Of a stretch of DNA of 64,000 nucleotides, positions 45,408 through 56,620 are shown piece by piece. A program made the position numbers and the translations under genes. How positions within the stretch are numbered: the stretch's first letter is position 1; each line of letters opens with the position of its first letter. The stretch comes from Pisolithus tinctorius (lineage: Eukaryota; Basidiomycota; Agaricomycetes; Boletales; Pisolithaceae), in assembly GCA_024663395.1 (NCBI GenBank), contig JANFAH010000003.1:1116001-1180000 (forward strand). The letters run 5' to 3'. The notes below the pieces were generated by a model, which worked only from the letters and a program-made list of their open reading frames with translations, was not told the DNA's origin and ran no database searches.

Positions 45408-46255
45408 GTATGGTGCTCACAGTAGATCCATTCATTCATTCATTTGAATGGACCAATTGCACCATTTGACCATTGGACATTTGAAACTAAGCCATTCTCA
45501 TATTGAGCAACTGCCCATTCCACCAATGGCAGAGTTGACCATTGTCATAATGAGTAATTGGCTGTTTCACCAATGGCAGAATTGACCTTTGGTTTGACTT
45601 ATGTTTTTAGGGTGGAAAATATACTGTGTTCTACCTAATGTTTTGGCTTGAGTAGTATAATATGTTCTGAAGGCCAGAACTTTCAAATGTTTTGTTTTGA
45701 AATCATGGTTTGAACATATGACTAAGCAGTGAGAGTATTTCTACAATGATTTATGCTCTAATCATGAGAATAAACATTTTGGATGGTCCTATGAAAAGCA
45801 TCCTATATGATACTACCCAATTTTCTGACCTAGGACATTACATCAGAGCATGTTATCCATTGAGGACCAATGTTTTATCAAAGAACATGTCATGAAAATA
45901 GTATCTGCTTAATTCAATGGTTTTACTATGTTTAGACTTAAACCATTAGATAATGCCCCCAGTGATATTGTGTAAGCATTAGTAAGTACCTCACAGCATT
46001 TTAAACTTTGTTACACTCAAAACTATGCAGACTGGGTTCAAACTCAAGAAACTGTCCCAATGCATCACCACATGAAATGGATCATACCTCCACTAGTATT
46101 CACCTGGCCAACATCACCTAGGACTTGTTAGAAAGCCCAGACCATGGGCTTCACATCCCACACTAACCACTTGGACCAGTTCTTAGTCATTGACATGCTA
46201 CACTCCCATCAATTGAAATTGCTCAAACATTGGAACAGTTTTTTGACCCACTGTA

Positions 46256-46690
46256 ATAGTTGCCCCAGTTGGTCATGGAAGCCTCAGGAGTAGTCTTGTC
46301 ACTAGCATGCCAAACTGACCAGTGTACCTATCTGGGCAAAGCTCAAACATCCTTTGCCATATGTGCAGGACCAGAAGAGGAATGGCTATCCTTCATCAGA
46401 TAGCTTGAGACTGTGCTATGTATCATGTATGCAGCCAATGGTGGACCTCCAGGGGATGGAGGACCACCTGATGATGATGGAGATGATGATGGGGAGGAAT
46501 CAAATCCTTCATGAAGAAATGAAAGTCATGGCCATCCCTACTAGGGACAAGGGTATGGACCACTGGCAGGTGGCCCTCCTGAAGGAAGAAATCTGAGGGG
46601 TGGCCCACCAGGAGGTGGTTCTATTTACCCAATGATTTTTTTCTGTGTCTATTTTCTGGCAGTCCCTGACTGGTCTTAGTTTTCTACCAT
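46256..46690 (+). pseudogene. Possible Ty3/gypsy gag N-terminal remnant
   Basis: Around 46,433-46,520 one frame reads AANGGPPGDGGPPDDDGDDD, followed by Gly/Pro-rich sequence (GGPPEGRNLRGGPPGGG). Such Gly-Pro-Asp-rich stretches open the gag of many basidiomycete gypsy elements. No capsid or zinc knuckle is visible. It lies just outside the right end of the large element. Confidence 0.35.
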
Positions 46691-46705
46691 CATCTGCTTT
46701 TCACA

Positions 46706-47400
46706 ATGCATAGGAGAAAGTACAAGGTACTGAGCAAATGGTCTCACCAAAGTTCATTATATGCTTTCAAACCAACCAGGACCAGGAGAGGAAAGCTTAC
46801 ATACAAGGAAGTTGATGCCACCCAACTGTACCTCCCTTCTCAGAGTCAACCTTCCACTCCTAGGACCTCAAGGAATGCAGCCTCCCACAACCACAACTTT
46901 CCTGACCACCCTGATGTCCCTAGCTCTGGCTGGTGGGGTGTGGATGATCCCCCCCCTCCCATAGGGTGACAAAGGTACTAGCTCATGCCTGCCTGGAGCC
47001 TCCCCCCTCCATCCACTAATGTTCTCCCCTAGGGCCAAAATGAGTTTCTCAGGGAATGGCTGCCTCAGAGGTCCCAGTGTTTGAAGGTCATTCTGGAAGG
47101 AGAGCAACTAGCAAAAGGGGGCATATGTGAGCAGTGCAATCAGGCAGAGGGGAGCATCAAGTGCATGACTGCACTGGTGTCCATGCATGGTGTGCTCACT
47201 GTGCAGTGGAAGCCCACAGGTGCCTCCCCTTTCACAAGGTACAGAGATGGAATGGTGCTTATTACCAGCATACTACCCTGATGATTGTCAGATGGCAAAG
47301 GCTACATGGTATTTTGAGTCCCCTCCACATAGTGTAGTCACACTTAGTCACAACACATGGACAGCCTGTGCACCAAAACACCAACACTTATATAGACCCT
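46706..47400 (+). pseudogene. KDZ transposase N-terminal fragment (CxC2-type cysteine cluster)
   Basis: The first piece, MHRRKYKVLSKWSHQSSLYA...DVPSSGWWGVDDPPPP, ends at an intron of about 65 bp (after 46,966, to about 47,034). The next is GQNEFLREWLPQRSQ...ICEQCNQAEGSIKC, then after a frame change CTGVHAWCAHCAVEAHRCLP and FHKVQRWNGAYY. The Cys/His spacing is that of the CxC2 domain at the N-terminus of Kyakuja-Dileera-Zisupton transposases. The fragment stops at about 47,340 and the satellite begins, so the catalytic part is missing. Confidence 0.75.
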
Positions 47401-47419
47401 GAGATGGGCCGCCTAAATA

Positions 47420-49165
47420 GATTAGCCAGTAGGACAGGCCTGAGGGACTAAAGTGAGAGCAACATATGTACAGGCCTGTAAGTGCATTACCACAACATAT
47501 GGGAGGGCCCATGGTGGGTAAGGATGTTGAAACATTTAGATGGGCCCATGACCAATTATGTATACTGAGCTGCTGTAAGACATGGATGGGCCTGTCCTGG
47601 TAGGTTACACCCCTGTTGCAACATCAAGGTGGGCCTGCCTATCATAACATGGAGAGGGTCACAACATAAGGATGGGCCTGTCTATGATTAGAATACAAAG
47701 TTGGCAACATATGGACAGGCCTGGGAGTAATATCATTTATGGTGTTGCAACATCTAGACAGGCCCATTCATAATAAGCCATACCCCTGTCACAACATAAA
47801 GATGGGCCCATCAGTAATGTCATTTCATAATGTCACAACATATAGATGGGCCTGTCAACAGTAAGATGTACTGCTGTTGAAACATAAAGATGGGCCCATC
47901 ACTAGTATCATTTAATAGAGTCACAACATAAGGTCAGGCCTGTCAGTAGTATTATGCAACATATGGACAGGCCCATCCACAGTAAGATGTACCTCTGACA
48001 AGACATAAAGATGGGCCTGTCAGTAATCTCATGTATAGCATCACAACATATGGGTGGGCCCAGCCCCAGTAAGATGTACCCTGTTGAAACATAAAGATGG
48101 GCCCATCAGTAATATCATTTAATAGAGTCACAACATATGGACGGGCCCTTCAGTAGTATTATTTATATCATCACAACATATGGGTGGGCCCAGCCCCAGT
48201 AAGATGTACCCTGTCAAAACATAAAGATGGGCCCATCACTAGTATCATTTAATAGAGTCACAACATATGGATGGGCCCTTCAGTAATATTATTTATATTG
48301 TCACAACATATGGATGGGCCCTTCAGTAGTATTATTTATATCATCACAACATATGGGCAGGCCCAGCCCCAGTAAGATGTACCCTGTCAAAACATAAAGA
48401 CAGGACCATCACTAGTATCATTTAATAGAGTCACAACATATGGACAGGCCTGTCCACAGTAAGATGTACCTCTGACAAAACAAAAAGATGGGCCCATCAG
48501 TATTCTCATGTATAGCATCATGACATATGGATGGGTCCTTCAGTAGTATTATTTATATTGTCACAACATATGGGCAGGCCCAGCCCCAGTAAGATGTACC
48601 CTGTCGAAACATAAAGATGGGCCCATCAGTAAGGTTTTTAATAGTGTCACAACATAAGGATGGGCCCTTCAGTAGTATTGTTTATATTGTTGCAACATAT
48701 GGATGGGCCCATCAGTAATATCATCTAATAGCATCACAACATAAGGACAGGCCCTTCAGTAGTATCATGTATATCATCACAACAAATGGATGGGCCCATC
48801 TAGCAAGATGCACCCCTGTCACAACATAAGGACAAGTCCATGTATGGTATTCTTAGGCAGCAGAAAGGGAGATCCAAGCTATCTACATAAGGACAGTCCA
48901 TGTAAGGCATTCTCAGGCAGCAGAAAGGGAGATCAAAGGGATCTACATAAGGATGGGCCCATTCATGGTATTCTCAGGCAGCAGATAAGGGAAAACAAAA
49001 ACCAGTGTTACAACATAAGACAGGCTGATCTGTCCATCACAGGATTACAAACCCTTGGCACCACATAAGACAGGCCAATCCATCATATCATAGATAGCTC
49101 ACCACAAATGGACAGGCCTATCCATAATTGGCTTATCCCCCTGTCACAATATAAGACAGGCCCAG
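47420..49165 (+). repeat. Minisatellite with about 43-bp period (about 40 degenerate units)
   Basis: Units follow the pattern CACAACATATGGATGGGCCC then TTCAGTAGTATTATTTATAT and a short link, with a sister type (AACATAAAGATGGGCCCATC then ...TCATTTAATAGAGT). Alternation of the two types suggests a higher-order period of two units. The centre GATGGGCCCATC is a perfect 12-bp palindrome. CpG is nearly absent. No gene. Confidence 0.85.
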
Positions 49166-49540
49166 GAAGACAAGAAATGAAGAAAGTGGAACCTCTCACA
49201 CTATAGAGTATCTGAATCTCCCACCATAAATTGTGTTTCACATTGGATGATTTGCCTATTCAGTTGGAATCCCAGGCACTGGTCTATGTAGCTGCAAGCC
49301 AAGACTCTGCCATTGGAGCAGATGGGAAACACAAAACAAATGGCAATGCTATTCCAGAACAACACATAATATTTTTATCTGAGTCTCTGCTTCATATATG
49401 CATTCAGGATTATGGACTTGTACCAGTATTGCTGTCATGCCATGGGAATCATTCATAGGCAGGATAAAAAATGCAACATCTGCATATCTCATTGTCCATC
49501 TTTAACCTCTGACTCTTCCACTCTCCAATCACTATCACCA
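49166..49540. other. Intergenic, nothing recognised
   Basis: CpG-poor sequence after the satellite. The frame at 49,231-49,458 has no motif. Confidence 0.3.
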
Positions 49541-51305
49541 GTCTCACTGTTGAAGTACTCCCTTGTCTCATCATCAGAAACATGTCATTGTTGTTATCTT
49601 GCAAGCTCTTCAAGAAATTGCCTGAGCTTGATGCTGTGGCCAACTGCATACTTCAAATTTACTTCAAGGATATCATGGAAAGCAGCAAGCTGGGAAAGGC
49701 AGACAAGATTGTGAAGTGGAGAGGTGCCATCAAGGCAATAAATGATGAACTAGTGCATCATAGCCTCATCACTGATGTATTCAGGACACTGTATGCGACC
49801 TCATTGCTAGGACAGATGAGATTCCAATGACCCTCATTGGCATCGACATGTTCTTAAAGTGGCATGAAGACCTCAGCTCAATTGAGCACCCATGGCCTGA
49901 GTGGAAGACTGCCCTATCCCCTTCCAAAACTGATGTTTCCAACCACAAGTGGTTCGACATTGTTGAGTGTCAATATGACTACCACCAGTTGGGCCTCCCT
50001 ATGCCCTGTATGGTGCCAACACCAACACCACCTGCTCAAGAGACTGAAATGCCTATGAGCAACAAAGGAAAATGGAAAGTGACCAAGGCAGAGCTGGAGC
50101 AAATGATAGCAGAGAGCTTGCACAGGATGGAGGTGGATGATGAGGTTGAAGATGAGGTGCCAGAGAAGGAGGATGATGAGGAAGAACCAGTGCAAGGCAG
50201 GCAGAAGCACAAAGCTGCCACAAAAATGATGTCCCATCAATCCAGACATTGATCCCACTCTAGGAAGGCAACAGCAGAAACTGATGATGAAGATGATGTT
50301 CCTGCTCAAGGCCAATTGAAACACAAACCTCATCCACCATCAGATGGACTATACAGTCATGCTGTGATAGCTGTCAGAAGGATGCCTTCCCCTGACCCCC
50401 ATTCCTGCCTGTTGTGCCACAGATGCAAGGTCTGATGCTACAAGAACCCTGGGAAGTCCTACTTCCCATGTGACAGTTGCAAGATTTGATGTAGCCATGC
50501 CAAAGGCAGGATTGCCACTCCAACTCGATGGAATCCATCACAAGCCAGGGGAAAAAAGTGAGCACAAAGTCTGTCCCTGACAATGGAGGCCCAAGAATCC
50601 CAAAGCCCAAAGGAACATCCCCCAAAGCAACATGATTCAATGGCTTCCAAAGCCATCAATGCTGGGGTTGGGCCCTCCAACCAGGGAGAGATGATCCCCA
50701 AGGGATCTTCACTCAGTATGTTCACAATTTTATGTATTTACACTGACTCAAATTTTATTCAGAGATTTGTATTCCTGCATTCAAACACAGGGATTCCTGC
50801 CCAATCCCAGCTGCTGTACAAGTGGATTCAATCATCGAGGCTGGCCCATCCATTGTGCAGGAGGTAGAGGAATCTATGGTAGTAGGTATGTTTAATCACT
50901 CCATATTTATGCTAATTATCACAGTTAACCCTTGTATTCAAAGCAGACACCTGCCCATTGACAACAGTGGCACCCATCCAACTCACAACTGCTGCAACTC
51001 CCAGCACACCATCACCCATCTGTGCCCCAATGGCTGAGGTGTCACAAACATCCAACACAATCAAAGAGTGAATTGAAGATTTGGAACATTGACTCTGTGA
51101 TGCTGAGGCCCACCACTAATACTATGAGCATCAAATGTATGATTTCCAAATACAACACAACAAAACCATGCAGATGCTGGACAGGATGGCTTGCGAGCTG
51201 GAGGCTCTTTGTATTTGGGTATATGGACAAGTATTGGGTGACGATCTCATTGATCTCTTAGGGCCTCTGGCAGATGAGACAAGGGCAGATAGGACAGCAG
51301 GGTGA
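49541..51305 (+). pseudogene. Zinc-cluster-like and coiled-coil hypothetical protein, decayed
   Basis: Frame pieces at 49,582-49,830 and 49,827 to about 50,570 hold an acidic/Lys-rich middle (EVEDEVPEKEDDEEE). A Cys-rich stretch follows, CHRCKV-x-CYKNPGKSYFPCD then SCKI-x-CSHAKGR, where each x is an in-frame TGA (50,433 and 50,487); a third TGA is at 50,250. Downstream (about 51,060-51,305) a coiled-coil reads IEDLEH...LCDAEAHH...YYEHQM, QIQHNKTMQMLDRMACELEA. Cys-rich segment plus coiled coil is an arrangement I recall from mushroom hypotheticals, perhaps TE-linked. Arg is expected at the TGA sites. Function unknown. Confidence 0.55.
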
Positions 51306-51641
51306 AGGAGGCCATCTATCATTTTACTCCTCTACAGTACATACAATGTCTTGTTATATTTCGCATTTTAATTGACCACCATGGCTGCATTGTATACTCA
51401 ACATTTACTTAGAGTGAGAAAAAGACAATGGCTAGACAGCCAACAGAATTGTGAAGGATAATCTCATTCTACTAAAACAACTGCTGATGTATCCCAATAG
51501 GCAGAAGCTTAGTGAATGTGTGGCTTTGTGACATAGAATAGTTAACTTGAAACTTAAAAAATGAGATAGCAGGATGGTCTCATTCTTCTAAAACTGGAGT
51601 TGATGCAACCTGATAGATGGAACCTTTGCAAATGAACAGAC

Positions 51642-51817
51642 TGTTGCAAGTGTAATACTCCAGCACTCAGCAATGCTAGTCCCTACTAGCACTTGGTGGT
51701 TAAACCACACAAAGTAAGCCTTGATACCTTGACCAAATAGCTCAGTGGTTAGAGCACCCAGTTGAAACCTGGGAGGTCCAGGGTTCAATCCCCTGTCTGG
51801 TTGCATTTATTGCAACA
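51642..51817 (+). mobile_element. 176-bp tRNA-bearing LTR-like element, copy 1
   Basis: TGTTGCAAGTGTAATACTCC... to ...ATTTATTGCAACA, exactly 176 bp. The ends TGTTGCAA/TTGCAACA are inverted. Flanks CAGAC and TGGAC fit a decayed 5-bp TSD, and the surrounding tandem repeat has TGGAC at this place. It carries a tRNA-like gene in its 3' half. Confidence 0.85.
51731..51803 (+). tRNA. tRNA-Phe-like gene (anticodon GAA), copy 1
   Basis: Cloverleaf: acceptor GACCAAA/TCTGGTT (one A-C mismatch, one G-T), D stem GCTC/GAGC, anticodon stem CCCAG/CTGGG with loop TTGAAAC, T arm CAGGG-TTCAATC-CCCTG. A box TAGCTCAGTGG and B box GGTTCAATCCC are present. It is part of a mobile repeat, so it is probably not a housekeeping tRNA. 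Confidence 0.7.
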
Positions 51818-52563
51818 TGGACTGTGCAATATGTGATAGCAACCTGCCATCTGACACAAATGCAATTAATAGTCTGATTTGGCCAACACATCTGAGTCTG
51901 CTAATATGGCCACTGATGAATCCCAATAGACAGACACCTGGCAAATGAGTGGGCTAGCTATTTACAGCATTCACTTGGGAGTTACAAGACAAGATAACAG
52001 CTAATAATAGGATAACAATGCAAAGAGAGATGTCAGCCTGTGAAAACAGCATTCCATGGATCCTGATAGATGGAACCCTTCCAAATGAGTGGCCTGCACA
52101 ATATGCAAGGTTGATATGGACTGTCTCGACCTGCTAACATGGCATTTGATGGATCCTGATGGATGGAACCCTTCAAATTGAGTGGACTGGGTGAGATGCA
52201 AGGCTGAGAGCAATTGGTCATTGGATGCAAATGCAAAGCAATATTCTCATTGTGCTAATGTAGGATCCAAGGTATGCCCACAGGTGGGACATGTGCAAAT
52301 GAGTGGAGTGTGAGATTCACAAGGTTCAATTCAGGGAAAATGTTGCATTCTGCTATTGCAGGAGCCAATGTATTTCAATAGGTGGAAGCTTGGCAAATGA
52401 GCAGATAAATATTTCTCAGCAGACAGAAATACAACCAAGGGCATTCAGCCAGTCACTAGTGACCAATTCACCCTCTGCAGTGAGCAATAAATATTCTGTT
52501 TCCCAACAATGGTTTGTTGCCATTCATCTCAGCCCACAGATGCATGAGCCTTTCAAGACAAAT

Positions 52564-52872
52564 GATATACATACTCACTCATGTCATACCAGACATATCC
52601 ACAATAGAAATAAAACATGTGAAAGGTGAATGAATGGGCTAGCTTGCCACTGGATGTCTCCTGCCAAGTACCTGCTGACCTGCCCATCAGCTACTGGGCA
52701 GAATGCAAGGGCAGGGGATGATATACATACTCATGTCATACCAGACATATCCACAATGGAAATAAAACATGCGAGAGGTGAATGAATGGGCAAGCTTGCC
52801 ACTGGATGTCTCCTGCAAAGTACCTGCTGACCCACCCATCAGCCACAGGGTGGAATGCAAGGGTGGGGGATG
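52564..52872 (+). repeat. Tandem duplication, two units of about 152-156 bp
   Basis: The string from ATATACATACTC...CATGTCATACCAGAC to GAATGCAAGGG-GGGGATG occurs twice in a row (from 52,564 and from 52,720). The first unit carries an extra ACTC. Differences are few, so the duplication is recent relative to its surroundings. Confidence 0.85.
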
Positions 52873-53904
52873 GAAACTGCAGGTTCACATTGAGCTAACA
52901 TTTAACTACAAATCTTTCTCCAGGACAAACTGAATATCAGTCACATTCATGGCCTGCCATTTGCATTTGGCATGCTCGGCCAACCTCAAATACATCATCC
53001 TCTGCCTCACTGCATAACACCACACCCCAGGAGCTCCAATAGTGCTGCTTCCCATCTGTATCTTGTGCCATTCTTTTGCTCAAAATCTGAAGAAACTTAT
53101 AACCCATTGAAATTCTGATGTTATGGGCTCTTCCTCTTCTTCCCAACAATCTTTGATGGATTTTGCTTGCAGCCAATGAATGTGATAAACTAATTGAAGA
53201 AAGTTCATCAACCTTAAAGCACTGTTGAACAGTAAGGTCAACATACATTCAGACATCCAACTCTTTGATTCTGTGTCCCACAGGATGTCAGTTGACCAAA
53301 ACCATGGAAGATGGGTTCTGCAGTGCTCCTGTGCATTTTGGGAGAAGGCTGCTGTCTGCACAGCCAGGTCTTCTTTATGAAGCTCTTGATAACATCCTAA
53401 GATATCTGCACCCACACCAAGTGCAACCATGGCATCTCTGCATCGATTATAAATCATGGCCTGTTTTTTTACTGAGACACTGATAGCACAGATCATATCC
53501 CAGGCCCAAGTATTTGTAGAATAGCTCTTAACTGTGTGCACCACCCCCTGAAAGACAGCTGCCTTGTCTGCCAATGTAAGATGGAGGCCATGTAGTGCAT
53601 CATTAGCTTGACCTGTGCAAAGCTTCAGCTCCATTTCTGCAAGATTTTGAAGCCCTTGAGCTCGACATGCGGCAATGCCAAGAGCAGATGGAAGTGGCAA
53701 TTTGTCCTGTGGTTCTGCCAGGGTTCCATCTGAAGTGGTGTGAGTCAAAGTGTGGAAAGCTGGTATAAACCAAACAAATCCAACATGAAAGACAAATGAT
53801 GTGTGAGTGGTGGTTTGCCTCCATGGAACCTGGAGTGCAGAGAAACCTAAATGTGGGGGGGGGGACTTCAGGTAGAGGGTGCTCCTGGCACAAGTTGTCG
53901 ACAA

Positions 53905-55560
53905 GTTACACAGGAGTAGACAAGCAAGTGAAGACTGGATGGGGGATGCTGAACAGAGTGAAGGTGTTCAGCTGAAAGGACTTCTGAAATGATGGACCTT
54001 GATAGAACATGCTCCTGGTGCAAGTTGTTGACGAGTTACACAGGAGTGGAGGGATGACTAAGCAAGACTGCTGACTAAGAGTGGAGGAAGCTTCAGATAA
54101 ATGATGGAGGTAGATAGACCCCTTCATAGAGCCTCAACTACCAATGATATGAATGAAGACAGATAGACTCTTCTGAATGAGCCTCAACTGTTGACAATGA
54201 GGTATGCACTGAACTGACTGCTGGATTGCTTCTGATTGCTTGGGGTGTAGCTAAGTACATGGGGGTTTATATACTGTGGGGGGAGTGCAGCTTGTGACAA
54301 ACAAGGTACAAATGCTTGGTAAGTAATGAGTAAGGACTGAGTAATCATGATGAGTAAGCAAGAAATGAAAAGTAAGCAAGCAAAGAAGATTGGTAAGTAT
54401 TGGCAATGAACGAGTCAAGGACAGTCAAAATATCACAAAATGAGTCAAATGGAGTCAGAAACTGAGTAAGCACACTGATATCACATTAGGGGGTGGCGAT
54501 GCAAGTCAGATCTTGGCAGAGACATCTCTAGATCCAAAGATGGCATGACAGATGGACAGTGTTTCCAGATAGGGAAGTATTAATTCCAGAATTGAAGGGC
54601 ATGAGTCAGGCATCAAAGGGGGCTAGGGCATTGGGGGTCTGTGGGGCAATAGGAGCATAAGTGATCATGTCTCCCACCCCTCCATCCTCTCAGCAAAGTT
54701 AACAAAAACTTCATGAACAGGGCTCTGATGGAGGAGGAGGAGAAGGGGGGATGTCTTCTGCTGGATCTTGCAGTAAGAAGGCAAGATGCATGTCATACTT
54801 GTCATGAATGCAATCAGGGAGGCTGGAGAACAGTAGACTATGCTGCAGCTGTCGCAATGTGGGAAGAATGATGGACGAGATTGGAATAAAGATGGTGCAG
54901 GGAGCAGGGAGGAATGATCCATATGCTTCATCAACTGGGGAGACCAAAACAACCACATAAGACCTTTCTAACCAAGTGACAGACCTGAGGCGACCAAAGA
55001 GCATCCTTCTGGAAGTCATACTGACAAGGAGAACACACTGACCAAGCTGCATGGGATGAGACAGGGCTGACAATGATGGGATGAACCAGGGGGCTTCAGG
55101 ACAGAAGCTGGTGGGAATGCCTGGCAGATATATGTAGCCACTGTCTCTGGCAAATGAGACAAGTGAGATGATCAATGAAGAGGTGGCCATGATTGATGGA
55201 CTTGGCAAAATGAGCATCTGATGGATGGAGTGCTGTAGAAATGTGTAGGGTGTGAGGATCCTCTCCAAATTTGGAAGGCAGAATCGTGTGGCTGAGCACT
55301 TCAAGCCAGTGTGAGAATGGAGTCGATATCTTTGGAAATGGTGGAGATACAATGAAAACCAGAATGCCATACACAGGCACTAAAAACTTTTAATGCATGC
55401 TTAACTCACTTCCTCTTTTCTCTTTAACACTGATGACTCATTCTTGTGTGAAGGATGACTGTTAATGTCTGGCAGTCTTTCTATGCATGAGGCCTTGAGT
55501 CTTCATCTGCATGCATGGGCATTGTGTGCAACTCGTTGACAAGTTAGGCAGAGTCAGCTG
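53905..55560 (-). other. Insertion-like segment within the KDZ pseudogene
   Basis: It lies between two parts of the KDZ reading. Related GTTG-CGA-GTTACACAGGAG strings at 53,895, 54,015 and 55,530 mark repeats near its edges. It contains low-complexity GAGTAAGCAAG-type sequence (54,300-54,480) and a 219-codon frame (54,711-55,370) of unknown type. I do not know whether it is a separate element or a diverged linker. Confidence 0.35.
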
Positions 55561-56239
55561 TAACCATGTCCACAACACCTTTGGTGTGTGATAGCAGGCA
55601 ACTCATCCCCCACATCATCCAGCCAACCATCATCTGAAGCATAATCCTGCTCTGAATTTGTGTCAAGAAACACAATCTGCCGTTTGGATTCACTGGCAGA
55701 AGTGTTGGAGTCCACTTCAAGGTGCAGCTTCAATAAATCCCAGCATCCATGGTAAAACCCAATTGTTCAGATGCAATGCAATCAGCATGGTGTGCCATAG
55801 CCAATTTTTTCAATTCCAATGCCCATTCCCCAATGTCCTTTCTGTCCATGTGAAGTGAGGTTATGGCCTCTTCTAAGCATAAACCATGTGCTAGCCAACT
55901 AACTGCTCCATGTAGGCTTCTGCTGGGTCTTGGTTCCTCCAATAATGCTAGTTCAATGGCATGCACTGTTGGTGCTTCTCATGATATGTAAGTATTGTGC
56001 ATTTATCCAAAAAGGCAGATGCCATACCCACCCTTAATTGAACTTTGAAGATGTCCATGACAGATGGGTCATTGACACAATTGTGCAGTGCATGAATCTC
56101 TTGCATTTGCCAGCTGTTTCCCTGCTCTGCAGTCAAGGCTTCATCTAGCTTTATATATGCCTGCCTTGCCAATGGCACTGCTGCTCAAGCCACTTTGAGC
56201 TTCTGCGATAGGCTATCTGCTTAATCTTGGATGTCAGAG

Positions 56240-56620
56240 TGTGACGAGACCTAAACAACAGGGTTTGTTGTAGGCTCGCACCAAGAACCAACAGAGAAGA
56301 GAAGAAGGAGAGAAGAGGAGAGGGCTTAGAAGCAGGCGACTTTAGGACTCGAAGACCCAAGTGAACTAGCTTAGAGCTAGTTGGGTGATTGAGCAAGGGT
56401 ATTTATACTAAAGTACATGAGGTAACGGTGAGGCATACATGAGGTCCATGACATCATAGTGATGTCATAATGATATCATAGCGGAGCGGAACGTACCAGA
56501 AGGGGAAAGCATGGTGAAGGCAAGGCAAGGTCTAGGCCGGAGGCCAGACCAAGATCAAGAGATAAGACAAGATGGAAAGATTAGATAAGATGAGAAAGGA
56601 AAAGAGTATGTATCATAACA
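56240..56620. mobile_element. Solo LTR, 381 bp, inside the KDZ pseudogene
   Basis: TGTGACGAGACC... to ...TATCATAACA with a perfect TSD CAGAG (56,235-56,239 and 56,621-56,625). CpG content is higher than in the surrounding KDZ sequence, so it is younger. A tandem GTGATGTCATAATGATATCAT motif occurs near 56,460. No related copy was seen in the window. Confidence 0.88.

Larger units (their letters stand above)
3716..46253. mobile_element. Putative 42.5-kb element with long inverted arms, mariner-like ends and TA flanks
   Basis: Seen: the left end reads CAGTGGGTCAAAAAACTG preceded by TA (3,714-3,715). The right end is its inverse followed by TA (46,254-46,255). Homology between the two sides continues inward for about 4 kb, past insertions. 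The ends resemble those of the smaller mariner-type element at 21,180-22,751 (CAGTGAGGGACAAAAGCG...), and TA duplication is the rule for the Tc1/mariner superfamily. Between the arms lie 32 kb with host-like genes and a Plavaka transposase gene. Inferred: either a giant transposable unit, or an inverted segmental duplication grown around a palindromic mariner MITE. No mariner transposase was recognised, so mobility is unproven. Confidence 0.55.
42197..46253 (-). repeat. Right arm of the large inverted repeat (4.06 kb)
   Basis: It is the reverse complement of the left arm, from the inner edge at 42,197 to the mariner-like end at 46,253. It lacks the MITE and the 1.3-kb segment of the left arm, and its minisatellite is shorter. 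It carries the Rat1/Xrn2 fragment, the unidentified frame at 42,619-43,065, the partial coiled-coil-gene 5' copy (about 43,760-44,060), and an AT-rich outer 0.85 kb. Confidence 0.92.
51480..52420 (+). repeat. Degenerate tandem repeat of about 130 bp
   Basis: Units share ATGGATCCTGATAGATGGAA followed by CCCTTCCAAATGAGTGG and an ATGCAAGG-like string. Copies lie near 51,485, 51,600, 51,915, 52,050, 52,150, 52,265 and 52,370, with growing divergence. One unit is split by the 176-bp tRNA-bearing element at 51,642-51,817. No gene. Confidence 0.6.

Noticed and set aside
47420..49165. CRISPR-like periodic array
   Set aside because: Units are contiguous and degenerate, with no constant repeat and unique spacer alternation; the genome is eukaryotic.
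53265..53483. Plus-strand 72-codon frame
   Set aside because: It is the shadow of the KDZ C-terminal reading on the minus strand.
54711..55370. 219-codon minus-strand frame as a confident gene
   Set aside because: No motif, no exon structure, lies inside an old transposon in CpG-poor DNA; kept only as part of an insertion-like segment.
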